The notes beneath the pieces were generated by a model. The model was not told the origin of the DNA. It worked only from the letters and a program-made list of their open reading frames with translations, and ran no database searches. From Lactiplantibacillus dongliensis (GTDB lineage: Bacteria > Bacillota > Bacilli > Lactobacillales > Lactobacillaceae): a DNA stretch of 64,000 bases. Location: positions 1 through 64,000 of the forward strand of contig NZ_BJDK01000017.1 in the NCBI RefSeq assembly GCF_005405105.1. The letters run 5' to 3'. The translations under genes and the position numbers were made by a program. How positions within the stretch are numbered: the first letter of the stretch is position 1; the number at the start of each line of letters is the position of its first letter. Positions 31,965 to 41,162 of this stretch are shown piece after piece.

Positions 31965-33614
31965 ATGAATTTAAAAACAGCTGCAAAAGTTACCGTCGTT
32001 GCCGGCGCATCCTTATTGTTCTTAGCTGCTTGTGGTTCTAACAACAGTTCATCATCAAAGAACGTTAAGCAAGTTGCGACAATTGCCGAAAAATCAGAAT
32101 TACCATCAATGGACTTATCTAAGTCAACCGATGTCACGAGTTCGAACATGTTAAATAACACGAACGAAGGGTTATATCGCTTAGGTAAAGACAGTAAGAT
32201 TACACCCGGAATGGCAACCGCTACGAAGATTACCAATGATGGGAAGACATATACGTTCACTTTACGCAAGAACGCAAAATGGAGTAACGGGGATAAAGTA
32301 ACCGCCAAAGATTTCGTTTATGGCTGGCAACGGACCGTTAATCCTAAGACCGCGTCACAATACGCATACTTATATTCTGGCATCAAGAACGCTGATCAAA
32401 TTTCTAGCGGTAAAAAAGCCGTTTCAAGTTTAGGTGTTAAAGCGGACGGCGATTATAAATTAGTCGTTACTTTGGATCATCCCATCTCATACTTCAAGAA
32501 GTTAATGGGCTTTGTTAACTTCTTCCCACAAAGTGAAAAAGCTGTTAAGAAGTATGGTTCGAAATATGGGACAACCAGTACTGCAATGGTCTATAACGGC
32601 CCTTACACAATGACTGGCTGGACTGGGACGAACTTAAGCTGGAAATTGAACAAGAACAAGAACTATTGGGATAAGAAGAACGTTAAGATGCAGACGCTTA
32701 AATTCCAAGTTACTAAGGATACTTCAACCGGGTTGAACTTATTCAATTCGAACAAGTTGGATGATGCTTACTTATCTGGGACCCAAGTTAAGAACTACAA
32801 GACCAACAAGAACTTTACGTTACGTAAGACTGCGTCAACGTTCTATATTGAATTCAACCAACGGGATAGCAATAAGACCTTGGCCAAGGCATTCAAGAAC
32901 CAAAAGATTCGTGAAGCTTTGTCATTGGCTATCAACCGGAAGCAATTCGTTAATGATGTCTTAGCTGATGGGTCAACTCAAGCTAAAGGCTATGTCTCAA
33001 GTGACTTAGCTAAGAGCCCAATCAACGGTAAGGACTTTGCTGATGATGCGTATGTCGCTAGTGGTGTTGAATACGACATGGCTAAAGCGAAGAAGTTATA
33101 CAAGCAAGGTTTGAAAGAAGTCGGGGCTAAGAGCTTGAACATCAAGTTATTATCCGATGATACTGATGGTGCGAAGAAGTCCACTGAATATATTCAAGGT
33201 CAATGGCAAAAACTTGGCAACATGAAGGTTTCAAACCAAAACGTGCCATTTAAGACCCGTCTCCAACGGTCACAAAATGGGAACTTCGATACGGTTATCT
33301 CAGCATGGTCAGCTGACTTTACGGATCCAATCTCATTCTTGTCATTGTTCACCTCTGACAATTCATACAACAACGGTCGTTACAAGAGTGCTGCCTATGA
33401 CCAATACGTCAAAGCAGCTGAAGGTAAGGACGCCAACAATGAAAAAGCGCGTTGGACAGATATGGTTAATGCTGAAAAGCAATTAATGAAGGATACCGGG
33501 GTATCACCAATCTATCAACAAGCTGAAGCTCACTTAGTTCGCACAAACTTGAAGGGTATCATCTACAATACAGCTGGTACGCAATACAACTACAAGTACA
33601 TGTACGTTAAGTAA
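31965..33614 (+). CDS. oppA: Oligopeptide-binding lipoprotein OppA
   Basis: 549 residues. Lipoprotein signal with lipobox L-A-A-C (Cys23) and a Ser/Asn linker, then an SBP_bac_5 domain: N-E-G-L-Y-R-L (residue ~65), W-S-N-G-D-K-V-T-A-K-D-F-V-Y-G-W (~98-113), and I-R-E-A-L-S-L-A-I-N-R (~315). Captures peptides outside the membrane for OppBCDF. First gene of the operon; the hairpin behind it probably lets oppA be made in excess of the transporter. Confidence 0.95.
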   Translation: MNLKTAAKVTVVAGASLLFLAACGSNNSSSSKNVKQVATIAEKSELPSMDLSKSTDVTSSNMLNNTNEGLYRLGKDSKITPGMATATKITNDGKTYTFTLRKNAKWSNGDKVTAKDFVYGWQRTVNPKTASQYAYLYSGIKNADQISSGKKAVSSLGVKADGDYKLVVTLDHPISYFKKLMGFVNFFPQSEKAVKKYGSKYGTTSTAMVYNGPYTMTGWTGTNLSWKLNKNKNYWDKKNVKMQTLKFQVTKDTSTGLNLFNSNKLDDAYLSGTQVKNYKTNKNFTLRKTASTFYIEFNQRDSNKTLAKAFKNQKIREALSLAINRKQFVNDVLADGSTQAKGYVSSDLAKSPINGKDFADDAYVASGVEYDMAKAKKLYKQGLKEVGAKSLNIKLLSDDTDGAKKSTEYIQGQWQKLGNMKVSNQNVPFKTRLQRSQNGNFDTVISAWSADFTDPISFLSLFTSDNSYNNGRYKSAAYDQYVKAAEGKDANNEKARWTDMVNAEKQLMKDTGVSPIYQQAEAHLVRTNLKGIIYNTAGTQYNYKYMYVK

Positions 33615-33667
33615 GTCAATAGTGTCTAACATGTGTGTGCTTTAACTAAACGAATGTGAAACAAGGG

Positions 33668-33705
33668 GGTAAGGATTGACACATTGTTAATCCTTACCAT
33701 TTTGT
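33668..33705 (+). terminator. Partial terminator between oppA and oppB
   Basis: Perfect 10-bp stem GGTAAGGATT / AATCCTTACC with T-rich tail. A TATAAT at 33707-33712 just after it could give oppB its own promoter. Confidence 0.7.
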
Positions 33706-33765
33706 TTTATAATCAAATATGTCATTATTTTATCAGGCTAATTTAATAGAATGCGAGGAATTCTA

Positions 33766-34695
33766 ATGAGAAAATATCTCTTAAAGCGGATATTTTACTT
33801 GTTCCTGACATTATTCATTGTGGCAACCGTCACGTTCTTCTTAATGAAACTAATGCCCGGGACACCGCTGCAAAATGAAGCCAAGTTGACCGCCAGTGAA
33901 AAAGCGTCCATCTTAGCGCAATATGGGTTGGACAAGCCCGTTTGGCTCCAATATCTAATTTATATCGGTGGCATTTTCAAGGGTAGCTTGGGGTTATCCT
34001 TCCAATTCAGCGATCAAGCCGTTAGTTACTTGATCGGTAGTCGGATGGGGCCATCGATGCAATTAGGTGGTCAAGCGATGGTCATTGGGGTCGTCTTCGG
34101 GATTATTCTCGGGGCAGTCGGTGCCATTCGTAAGGATACTTGGGCTGACCGCTTAGCCACGATTCTCTCGATTCTCGGGATTGCGGTTCCAAGTTTCGTT
34201 TTAGCCATTTTATTGCAATACTATCTTGGTCTCAAAATGGGCTGGTTCCCAGTGGCTGGTTGGGAAGGCTTTGCCTACACCATCTTGCCAACCTTAGCGT
34301 TAGCGGCTAGTCCGTTAGCCGAAACGGCCCGGTTCATTCGGACCGACATGGTGGACGTCTTGAGTTCAGATTATATCGAGTTGGCCAAGGCCAAAGGATT
34401 ATCAAAATTCGGGATTGTTTATCATCATGCGTTACGGAACAGCTTGATTCCAATGGTTACCTTAATCGGACCATTGGCAGCAGCATTAATGACCGGTTCA
34501 ATGGTTGTTGAAAACATCTTCTCCGTCCCTGGGATTGGGGAACAATTTGTTAAGTCGATCTTAGTCAATGATTACCCAACCATCATGGGCGTGACGATCT
34601 TCTACTCCGCACTATTATGCTTGCTGTTATTGTTGACCGACATCGTCTACGGAATCATTGATCCGCGGATTCGCTTAAGTGGAAATGGGGACTAG
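33766..34695 (+). CDS. oppB: Oligopeptide ABC transporter permease OppB
   Basis: 309 residues from the ATG preceded by GAGGAA (33766); the ATG at 33751 is upstream of that RBS. Six membrane segments, N-terminal F-F-L-M-K-L-M-P-G-T-P, and the BPD_transp_1 EAA loop D-Y-I-E-L-A-K-A-K-G-L near residue 210. Forms the channel with OppC. Three nt separate it from oppC. Confidence 0.95.
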   Translation: MRKYLLKRIFYLFLTLFIVATVTFFLMKLMPGTPLQNEAKLTASEKASILAQYGLDKPVWLQYLIYIGGIFKGSLGLSFQFSDQAVSYLIGSRMGPSMQLGGQAMVIGVVFGIILGAVGAIRKDTWADRLATILSILGIAVPSFVLAILLQYYLGLKMGWFPVAGWEGFAYTILPTLALAASPLAETARFIRTDMVDVLSSDYIELAKAKGLSKFGIVYHHALRNSLIPMVTLIGPLAAALMTGSMVVENIFSVPGIGEQFVKSILVNDYPTIMGVTIFYSALLCLLLLLTDIVYGIIDPRIRLSGNGD

Positions 34696-34698
34696 TTA

Positions 34699-35733
34699 AT
34701 GGCAGATAATGCAAAAAATATCGAAATTAAGCCCGGCGACTTCGCACCGCTGGACAAACAAGTGGGCCCCGATAACGAAAAAATCGCGGCACCGTCATTA
34801 ACGTTCGGCCAAGATGTTTGGCGGCGTTTAAAATCTAATAAAACGGCGTTTACTAGTTTTATTGTCTTAATCTTCTTATTCTTAGTGGCCTTTGGTGGGC
34901 AGGCAGTGTATCAGCACAACCCGAACGACCAATCGCCTAAGTATGCGAACTTGCCACCCAAGATTCCGGGTGTTAACATTCATGGTCTCAATGGTCATAT
35001 CAAGCAATCTGGTCAAGATGTCGATGCCTATGCCCAAGCTGGGGCTGGTAAGGACGTACACTATACCTTAGGGACGGATTACTTAGGCCGTGACTTATTA
35101 GCACGGATTATGTATGGGACGCGGGTTTCGCTAGAAATTGCGTTGATTGCGACTTTGATTGATTTAACGATTGGGGTCACGTTCGGGATCTTCTCCGGTT
35201 GGAAGGGGGGACGCGTGGATATGTTCATGCAACGGATTATTGAAATCCTCTCGTCCGTCCCTTCATTAGTTGTCATGGTCTTGATGGCTACGGCCTTCCA
35301 AAAAACTGGGATGGCGTCCATCATTGCGGCGTTGGCCATCATTAACTGGACGACGATGGCGCGACTCACACGAGCGCAGACGCTACAGTTAAAGAATCAA
35401 GACTTTATCTTAGCGGCGCGGACGTTAGGTGAATCGGCACCCAAGATTGCTTGGAAGCATTTGTTGCCTAACTTATCGAGTGTCATCATCATTCAAACGA
35501 TGTTTACGATTCCCAACGCGATCTTCTTTGAAGCGTTCTTGAGTTATATTGGGATTGGGATTAGTTCACCACAAGCGTCATTAGGGACCTTGATCTCTGA
35601 TGGACAAAAGAACTTCCAATTCTTACCTTATCAAATGTGGTATCCAGCAATCGTCTTAATCATCTTGATGTTAGCCTTTAACCTCTTAGGTGATGGGATG
35701 CGCGATGCCTTTGATCCAAAATCGAAACGTTAG
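34699..35733 (+). CDS. oppC: Oligopeptide ABC transporter permease OppC
   Basis: 344 residues. OppC N-terminal domain with a first membrane segment at ~55-75 and a long extracellular loop containing the H-x-L-G-T-D-x-x-G-R-D-L motif, then the permease domain with E-A-A loop D-F-I-L-A-A-R-T-L-G-E. RBS is poor, consistent with coupling to oppB. Confidence 0.95.
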   Translation: MADNAKNIEIKPGDFAPLDKQVGPDNEKIAAPSLTFGQDVWRRLKSNKTAFTSFIVLIFLFLVAFGGQAVYQHNPNDQSPKYANLPPKIPGVNIHGLNGHIKQSGQDVDAYAQAGAGKDVHYTLGTDYLGRDLLARIMYGTRVSLEIALIATLIDLTIGVTFGIFSGWKGGRVDMFMQRIIEILSSVPSLVVMVLMATAFQKTGMASIIAALAIINWTTMARLTRAQTLQLKNQDFILAARTLGESAPKIAWKHLLPNLSSVIIIQTMFTIPNAIFFEAFLSYIGIGISSPQASLGTLISDGQKNFQFLPYQMWYPAIVLIILMLAFNLLGDGMRDAFDPKSKR

Positions 35734-35748
35734 GAGTGTGGAATAACA

Positions 35749-36825
35749 ATGGAAAATCCTGAAAATGTCATTGAAGTGCGGAATTTACAAATTGATTTCC
35801 ACACCTATGCTGGTGAAGTTAAAGCGATTCGTGATGTCAGCTTTGATCTCCGGAAAGGGGAAACCTTAGCGATTGTTGGGGAATCCGGTTCCGGTAAATC
35901 AGTGACCACGCGCTCGTTAATGGGCTTACTGGCACCTAATGCCGTCATTAAAGGCGGCAGCATCATGTTTCATGGTGACGATATTATTAAAAAGTCTGAA
36001 AAAGAAATGCAGCATATCCGTGGTAAAGATATCGCGATGATCTTCCAAGATCCAATGACTTCATTGGACCCGACGATGCGCATCGGGATGCAAATTGCCG
36101 AACCATTGATGAAGCACAAGGGCTTAAAGAAAAAAGAAGCCATCTCGCAAGCTTTAGAAATGTTGAAGTTAGTTGGGATTACCGATCCGGAAGCCCGACT
36201 CAACGACTATCCTTACCAATTCTCCGGTGGGATGCGTCAACGAATCGTGATTGCGATTGCGTTAGTTTGTTATCCCGAAGTCTTGATTGCTGATGAACCC
36301 ACTACGGCGTTGGACGTCACGATTCAAGCTCAAATCTTGGACTTGATGAAAGACTTGCAAAACCGGATTGATACGTCCATCATCTTTATCACCCATGACT
36401 TAGGGGTGGTCGCTGGGATGGCGGATCGAGTTGCGGTCATGTATGCTGGCAAGATTGTTGAATACGGGACGGTTGATGAGATCTTCTTCAACCCGCAACA
36501 TCCGTATACTTGGGGCTTGCTGAACTCCATGCCAACCTTGAATACGGCGGGCGGCTCACTCCGGGCAATTCCCGGGACGCCACCAGACTTGCTGGATCCA
36601 CCCGTCGGCGATGCTTTTGCTGCACGGAGTGACTATGCGATGAAGATTGATACGGAAAAAGAACCGCCATTCTTCAAAGTTTCGGATACGCACTATGCAG
36701 CGACCTGGCTCTTGCATCCGGACGCTCCTAAAGTGACGCCCCCGGCTGAAATTGTCCGCCGGCAAAAGAAGTTTGCGGAAATGCAACGGCCCGAACCACC
36801 GATCAAGAATACAACGAAGGAGTAG
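35749..36825 (+). CDS. oppD: Oligopeptide ABC transporter ATPase OppD
   Basis: 358 residues. Walker A G-E-S-G-S-G-K-S-V, ABC signature F-S-G-G-M-R-Q-R, Walker B V-L-I-A-D-E-P-T-T-A-L-D, switch His in I-T-H-D-L-G-V-V. C-terminal oligopeptide/dipeptide extension with P-G-x-P-P-D-L. The usual Cys cluster for an iron-sulfur site is not present (replaced by D-A-F-A-A-R). RBS AGGAGTG before ATG. Confidence 0.95.
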   Translation: MENPENVIEVRNLQIDFHTYAGEVKAIRDVSFDLRKGETLAIVGESGSGKSVTTRSLMGLLAPNAVIKGGSIMFHGDDIIKKSEKEMQHIRGKDIAMIFQDPMTSLDPTMRIGMQIAEPLMKHKGLKKKEAISQALEMLKLVGITDPEARLNDYPYQFSGGMRQRIVIAIALVCYPEVLIADEPTTALDVTIQAQILDLMKDLQNRIDTSIIFITHDLGVVAGMADRVAVMYAGKIVEYGTVDEIFFNPQHPYTWGLLNSMPTLNTAGGSLRAIPGTPPDLLDPPVGDAFAARSDYAMKIDTEKEPPFFKVSDTHYAATWLLHPDAPKVTPPAEIVRRQKKFAEMQRPEPPIKNTTKE

Positions 36826-36831
36826 TTGACG

Positions 36832-37797
36832 ATGCCTGAAGAACGTAAAAAAATTCTAGAAGTCCATCATTTGAAGCAATACTTCAATGTTGGCAAACGT
36901 GATGAAGTCCGGGCGGTCGATGACGTCTCCTTTGATATTTATGAAGGTGAAACATTCGGCTTAGTTGGTGAATCCGGTTCTGGGAAGACCACTGCCGGAC
37001 GGGCCATCATTCATTTGTATGAACCCACAGACGGTGAAATCATCTTTGATGGTAAGGATGTCTCAAAGTTGCATACTAAAGCGGAAAAGCACGAATTCCG
37101 GCGCGAAATGCAAATGATCTTCCAAGATCCCTATGCCTCGTTGAATCCCCGGATGAAGGTTAAGGATATTGTGGCCGAAGGGATCGATATCCATGGCTTA
37201 GCCAAGGACGATGCTGACCGGACCAAACAAGTCGAAGATTTATTGGAAACGGTTGGATTGAACAAAGACCATTCTAGCCGTTATCCGCATGAATTCTCCG
37301 GTGGTCAACGGCAACGGATCGGGATTGCCCGGGCCTTAGCCGTCGAACCTAAGTTCATCATCGCTGATGAACCGATCTCCGCTTTGGATGTATCCATCCA
37401 AGCCCAAGTCGTTAACTTGATGAAAGAATTACAAGTTAAGCAAAACTTGACTTACTTATTCATCGCCCATGATTTGTCGATGGTTAAGTATATCAGTGAC
37501 CGGATCGGGGTTATGCATTATGGGAAGATTTTGGAAATCGGCCCAGCCGATGAAGTCTATACCCATCCGCTACATGCCTATACCAAGAGTTTGATCTCAG
37601 CGGTACCGGTACCGGATCCGGAATTTGAACGTAACCGGAAGCAAGTGCCGTATGATGAATCCCGTGAAAAGGATGATAAGAAACGGCGCATGGTCGAAAT
37701 CGCACCAGGACACTTTGTTCGTGCTAGTGAAGATGAAGTGCCAATGTATACGCAACGTGCGATTGACGCTGGCTTGGTGACGGAATTCTCTGAATAA
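36832..37797 (+). CDS. oppF: Oligopeptide ABC transporter ATPase OppF
   Basis: 321 residues from ATG 36832 (AAGGAG nine nt upstream, overlapping the oppD stop). Walker A G-E-S-G-S-G-K-T-T, signature F-S-G-G-Q-R-Q-R, Walker B F-I-I-A-D-E-P-I-S-A-L-D. Pairs with OppD. Ends 7 nt before a terminator. Confidence 0.95.
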   Translation: MPEERKKILEVHHLKQYFNVGKRDEVRAVDDVSFDIYEGETFGLVGESGSGKTTAGRAIIHLYEPTDGEIIFDGKDVSKLHTKAEKHEFRREMQMIFQDPYASLNPRMKVKDIVAEGIDIHGLAKDDADRTKQVEDLLETVGLNKDHSSRYPHEFSGGQRQRIGIARALAVEPKFIIADEPISALDVSIQAQVVNLMKELQVKQNLTYLFIAHDLSMVKYISDRIGVMHYGKILEIGPADEVYTHPLHAYTKSLISAVPVPDPEFERNRKQVPYDESREKDDKKRRMVEIAPGHFVRASEDEVPMYTQRAIDAGLVTEFSE

Positions 37798-37803
37798 GAT
37801 TGA

Positions 37804-37832
37804 AAACACCTCTTTTGTTGGAGGTGTTTTTT
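37804..37832 (+). terminator. Terminator of the opp operon
   Basis: AAACACCTC / GAGGTGTTT with T tail. Confidence 0.9.
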
Positions 37833-37835
37833 GTT

Positions 37836-38168
37836 GGCTATAAATTGCCACTCTGGTTGGCCCAGCATCGGCTGGAACGTGGTGGCCGCGTTTTCGAGCC
37901 ACAGGTCGGTCTCGAAAGCCGGGCTTTATCTAAGTCGAAGCCCACGACTAAGATAAACGACACCACTGAGCCAATGCTGGGCCGCCCGCCGTTAATTGCT
38001 AGGTGTCTATGATTGAACGATTATTACCTTAGTTGTGGGATTGGTTGCTAAAATACTTAGCCGTAGTGTTGGACTTAGTTCGGGTTCAAAATGGTACAAG
38101 GCGTTGCGGCAGTTTAGAAAACAACTGGTAGGCAATATTGATTAACTAGCACCAAGCATACTAACAGT
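37836..38168 (+). repeat. Second structured repeat family, copy D
   Basis: Starts with the ~65 nt shared with copy C (CTATAAATTGCCACTCTGG... with scattered changes) and ends with the shared AACTAGCACCAAG block near 38144. Outer inverted repeat GGCCCAGCATCGGCT / AGCCAATGCTGGGCC (37860-37986); inside are TTTCGAG-N12-CTCGAAA and TTTATCTAAGTCG / CGACTAAGATAAA. The 3-prime ~160 nt are not structured and hold no gene. Confidence 0.7.
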
Positions 38169-38290
38169 GGCTACACTAACTAGCGATAATTCAAGTTGAC
38201 CTAAGCAAATCGCGTTCTTTTCTAAAGTGGGCTAACCAACTATTTCCTGATATACTAATTGGCAACTAACTACTTTGGGAGGATTTATCG

Positions 38291-39142
38291 ATGATTTTAA
38301 AGCAGGGCTTGTTAGGGTTAAGCATTATCTTGGGAATTGGTCTATCAGCGACGACGGTTGAGGCAGCCACTAAGTATGTTAAAGTTGGCAATACCGAACA
38401 TAATTATTTGAAGACTAAGCAAACGATTAAGACCACCGGACCGACGAAGGAAACTCAGGTGACGATTCCGAAAGGGACGATTGTTGAAGTTAAGGATAAC
38501 AGCCACGCTGCGGATCAAAAGCATGGTCGGGTGTATGTGAAGTTGGAGATGGGGCGCTTGAGTTATCACTTGCGCGGTGACCAGCCGCAATATCTGTCGC
38601 GCCGATTAGCGGCGACGACCGCTCGGTTCCAAAAGGTGCGGGTGCCGCAATATGTTCAATACTATTCGACACAGAAAACTTATCCAGCTGGAGCGCGACG
38701 TTATCGGGTCGCTGACGGAAATCTGTATGCAGGGATCAAAGTACCGGCAAACCTGTATATGACCAAGAATTTAACCGCGCCCCGGCTTTATGTGACCGCC
38801 GATGGGTATTTGGAATATTATAAAGCCGCGCCAATGATGGATCTAAACGTGGCCCAGACCCCAACCGTCTCAGCTAAGATTACGAAAGTCAAAGTGGTTC
38901 GGAGTAGCGGTTTACGGATGCTCTATACTAAGACGGCAATCCCCGCGGCGATTAGTGACCGCGTTAGTCAAACGGGTGACCAGCAATATTTGACGACCAT
39001 CAAACGCCGATATCGGTATTCGGCGACGGTCTGCTATCAACGTGACCGGCCAACTAGTGTGAGCAACATTCAAGTTGCCGCCCAGTACTTGGTGAAGGGG
39101 CATGACTTCTTTATGCACACCGATGATGTGATGCCAGATTAG
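38291..39142 (+). CDS. Exported protein, paralogue 1 of 3
   Basis: 283 residues. Signal peptide ending V-E-A-A (residues ~23-26), then a basic, Thr/Lys/Tyr-rich beta-type domain: T-K-Y-V-K-V-G, the strongly kept I-P-K-G-T-I-V-E-V, V-P-Q-Y-V-Q-Y-Y-S-T-Q, and R-V-A-D-G-N-L-Y-A-G, L-Y-V-T-A-D-G-Y-L-E-Y-Y. No anchor. No known domain recognised. It is the first of three tandem copies; own RBS (GGGAGGA) and terminator. Confidence 0.75.
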   Translation: MILKQGLLGLSIILGIGLSATTVEAATKYVKVGNTEHNYLKTKQTIKTTGPTKETQVTIPKGTIVEVKDNSHAADQKHGRVYVKLEMGRLSYHLRGDQPQYLSRRLAATTARFQKVRVPQYVQYYSTQKTYPAGARRYRVADGNLYAGIKVPANLYMTKNLTAPRLYVTADGYLEYYKAAPMMDLNVAQTPTVSAKITKVKVVRSSGLRMLYTKTAIPAAISDRVSQTGDQQYLTTIKRRYRYSATVCYQRDRPTSVSNIQVAAQYLVKGHDFFMHTDDVMPD

Positions 39143-39167
39143 TAATGGTCCATTGATTTAAAAAATG

Positions 39168-39211
39168 AGACTTGATGAATAGCCTAATGGAGCTGTTCAT
39201 CAAGTCTTTTT
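39168..39211 (+). terminator. Terminator after paralogue 1
   Basis: 12-bp stem AGACTTGATGAA / TTCATCAAGTCT with T tail. Confidence 0.88.
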
Positions 39212-39301
39212 GCTTGTGGGCGAATTAATTGTGATTTGGGATAATGCGGCCACGACTGTTATACTGGATGAGTAGCAAACGGATTGAAAGGGGCGTTTTT
39301 G

Positions 39302-40150
39302 ATGCAGTTGAAAGCCACATTATTGGGTGTTGGGGTGGTGGCTGGTTTGAGCTTATTTGCCACTGGCGCCAGTGCCGCGACGACGTATGTTAAGGTCGGC
39401 CAGACTAATCATAATTTTTTAAAGACGAAGCGAACGATTCAAACGACCGATGAAGATAAACAATTTAAGCTCACAATTCCGAAAGGGACGATTGTCGATG
39501 TTGTGGAGACCAATTGGCATGGTGATAAAAAAGGGCAGGTCCATGTTGAGGTTAATTTGCAACGGGTGAGTTACAGGATTCGTGGCAAACATATCGCGTT
39601 TCAAACTGACCGTATCTTAGCCACAACTAAAACTTTTAAGAAAGTTCATGTGCCGCAATACGTGCAATATTATACGACTCAGAAGGTGTATCCAGAAAAT
39701 GTGAGCCGCACCCGAGTCGCGGATGGTAACTTATATGCGGGCTTAAAAGTGCCTGATATTTATCGTCAGCCTAAGCTAACTGCTGCGCGACTTTATGTGA
39801 CTTCGGACGGCTATTTGGAATATTACAAGTCAGCGCCGGTCATGTACTTACAAACAACGCAAATTCCAACGACTTCTGCGAAAATTACTAAAGTTAAGCG
39901 AGTACCTGGCAAGGGATTGACGATGCTTTACACCAAGACGGCAGTGCCTACTGCAATTGGCAAACGTGTCAGCAAAACGGGTAATCAGCAATATCTAACG
40001 ACCATTAAGCGCCGTTATCGCAGTTCAGCAACGGTCTTTTATCGTGGCAATGCGAAAACGGCGGTCGATAGTATTCGGCTAGCTAGTTTGTATAAGGTCA
40101 ATGATCATGACTTCTTTATGAATACTGACGTTGTCTTTCCGGAATACTAA
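39302..40150 (+). CDS. Exported protein, paralogue 2 of 3
   Basis: 282 residues from ATG 39302 (AAAGGGG upstream). Signal peptide to G-A-S-A-A, then the same beta-type domain (I-P-K-G-T-I-V-D-V, V-P-Q-Y-V-Q-Y-Y-T-T-Q, R-V-A-D-G-N-L-Y-A-G-L-K). About half of positions match paralogue 1, so duplication is old. Likely co-transcribed with paralogue 3, 8 nt away. Function unknown; cell-surface or medium location expected. Confidence 0.75.
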   Translation: MQLKATLLGVGVVAGLSLFATGASAATTYVKVGQTNHNFLKTKRTIQTTDEDKQFKLTIPKGTIVDVVETNWHGDKKGQVHVEVNLQRVSYRIRGKHIAFQTDRILATTKTFKKVHVPQYVQYYTTQKVYPENVSRTRVADGNLYAGLKVPDIYRQPKLTAARLYVTSDGYLEYYKSAPVMYLQTTQIPTTSAKITKVKRVPGKGLTMLYTKTAVPTAIGKRVSKTGNQQYLTTIKRRYRSSATVFYRGNAKTAVDSIRLASLYKVNDHDFFMNTDVVFPEY

Positions 40151-40158
40151 GGGGGACC

Positions 40159-41007
40159 ATGAGACAAATGAAAAAATTGCTAGTGAGTTTAGGTGTTTTG
40201 GCAGGTGTTAGTCTACTAGCGGGTAATGCTGAAGCGGCCACCAAGTATGTGAAGATTGGGCATAGTAACCATAATTTTGTAAAGACGCAGCGTCAGCTAA
40301 AGGTTAATGGTACTGCTAAAAAAGTATCCTATACGATTCCTAAGGGGACCATCGTGGAAGCCAAGCAAGATAATATTCCTAACAATAAGCGGAAATATGT
40401 GCGGTTGGATATGAGTCGGCTAAGCTATCGGTTGCGCGGAAATCATCATGATTATGGCACGAAGCGCATTTTAGCCACGACCAAGACGTTTAAAAAAGTC
40501 CATGTACCAAAGTACGTCCAGTATTATACGACCCAATTGACTTACCCAAGTCATATTAGTCGGAATCGGGTCGCTGATGGAAACTTGTATGCGGGCTTGA
40601 AGATTCCTGATAATCTTGATTATACGAAGTCAAATCCGACACAACGGATTTATGTGACGGCGGATGGTTATTTGGAATACTACGCGAAAGCACCAATGTT
40701 GAGTCCAACCGTTAAGCAAGTGCCAACGGTTTCAGCGAAAATCACGCAAGTTGAACGCAAATCTGGGAGTAGCTTAACGAAACTGTATACTAAGAAAGCA
40801 GTGCCGACTGCGATTGCAGATCACATCAGCAAGACCGGGTCACAACGATATGTCACAACAATCAATCGCCGCTATCGCGTTTCGGCCACGGTTAGCTATG
40901 TGAAGCAAGCCACGACCAACGTTGGCTCCATCGACATGGCTACACAGTATCAGGTGAAGAAGCATAATTTCTTTATGGCTAGTGATGTGGTGTTCCCAGA
41001 AGAATAG
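40159..41007 (+). CDS. Exported protein, paralogue 3 of 3
   Basis: 282 residues. Signal peptide ending N-A-E-A-A, then the family domain with I-P-K-G-T-I-V-E-A, V-P-K-Y-V-Q-Y-Y-T-T-Q and V-A-D-G-N-L-Y-A-G-L-K-I. ATG 40159 lies close to the GGGGG RBS; the ATG three codons later is an alternative. Last gene before the terminator at 41016. Confidence 0.75.
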   Translation: MRQMKKLLVSLGVLAGVSLLAGNAEAATKYVKIGHSNHNFVKTQRQLKVNGTAKKVSYTIPKGTIVEAKQDNIPNNKRKYVRLDMSRLSYRLRGNHHDYGTKRILATTKTFKKVHVPKYVQYYTTQLTYPSHISRNRVADGNLYAGLKIPDNLDYTKSNPTQRIYVTADGYLEYYAKAPMLSPTVKQVPTVSAKITQVERKSGSSLTKLYTKKAVPTAIADHISKTGSQRYVTTINRRYRVSATVSYVKQATTNVGSIDMATQYQVKKHNFFMASDVVFPEE

Positions 41008-41015
41008 TAAATTGT

Positions 41016-41040
41016 AAAAGCCCGATATGTCGGGCTTTTA
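41016..41040 (+). terminator. Terminator after the paralogue cluster
   Basis: AAAAGCCCGA-TATG-TCGGGCTTTT. Confidence 0.92.
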
Positions 41041-41104
41041 TTGTACCAACTACTCGCCATTGAGTCGTTCCCAAAGTGAATTGCTAAATCTTAAGCTGAA
41101 TTAA

Positions 41105-41133
41105 TTGCACTACGTATCTACATAGTATATACT
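41105..41133 (+). promoter_or_regulatory. Promoter of mazEF
   Basis: TTGCAC - 17 nt - TATACT; the spacer contains short palindromic steps (TACGTA) that could bind MazE. Confidence 0.6.
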
Positions 41134-41162
41134 TAGCAAAACTAATCTCGAGGGAGGTATTT

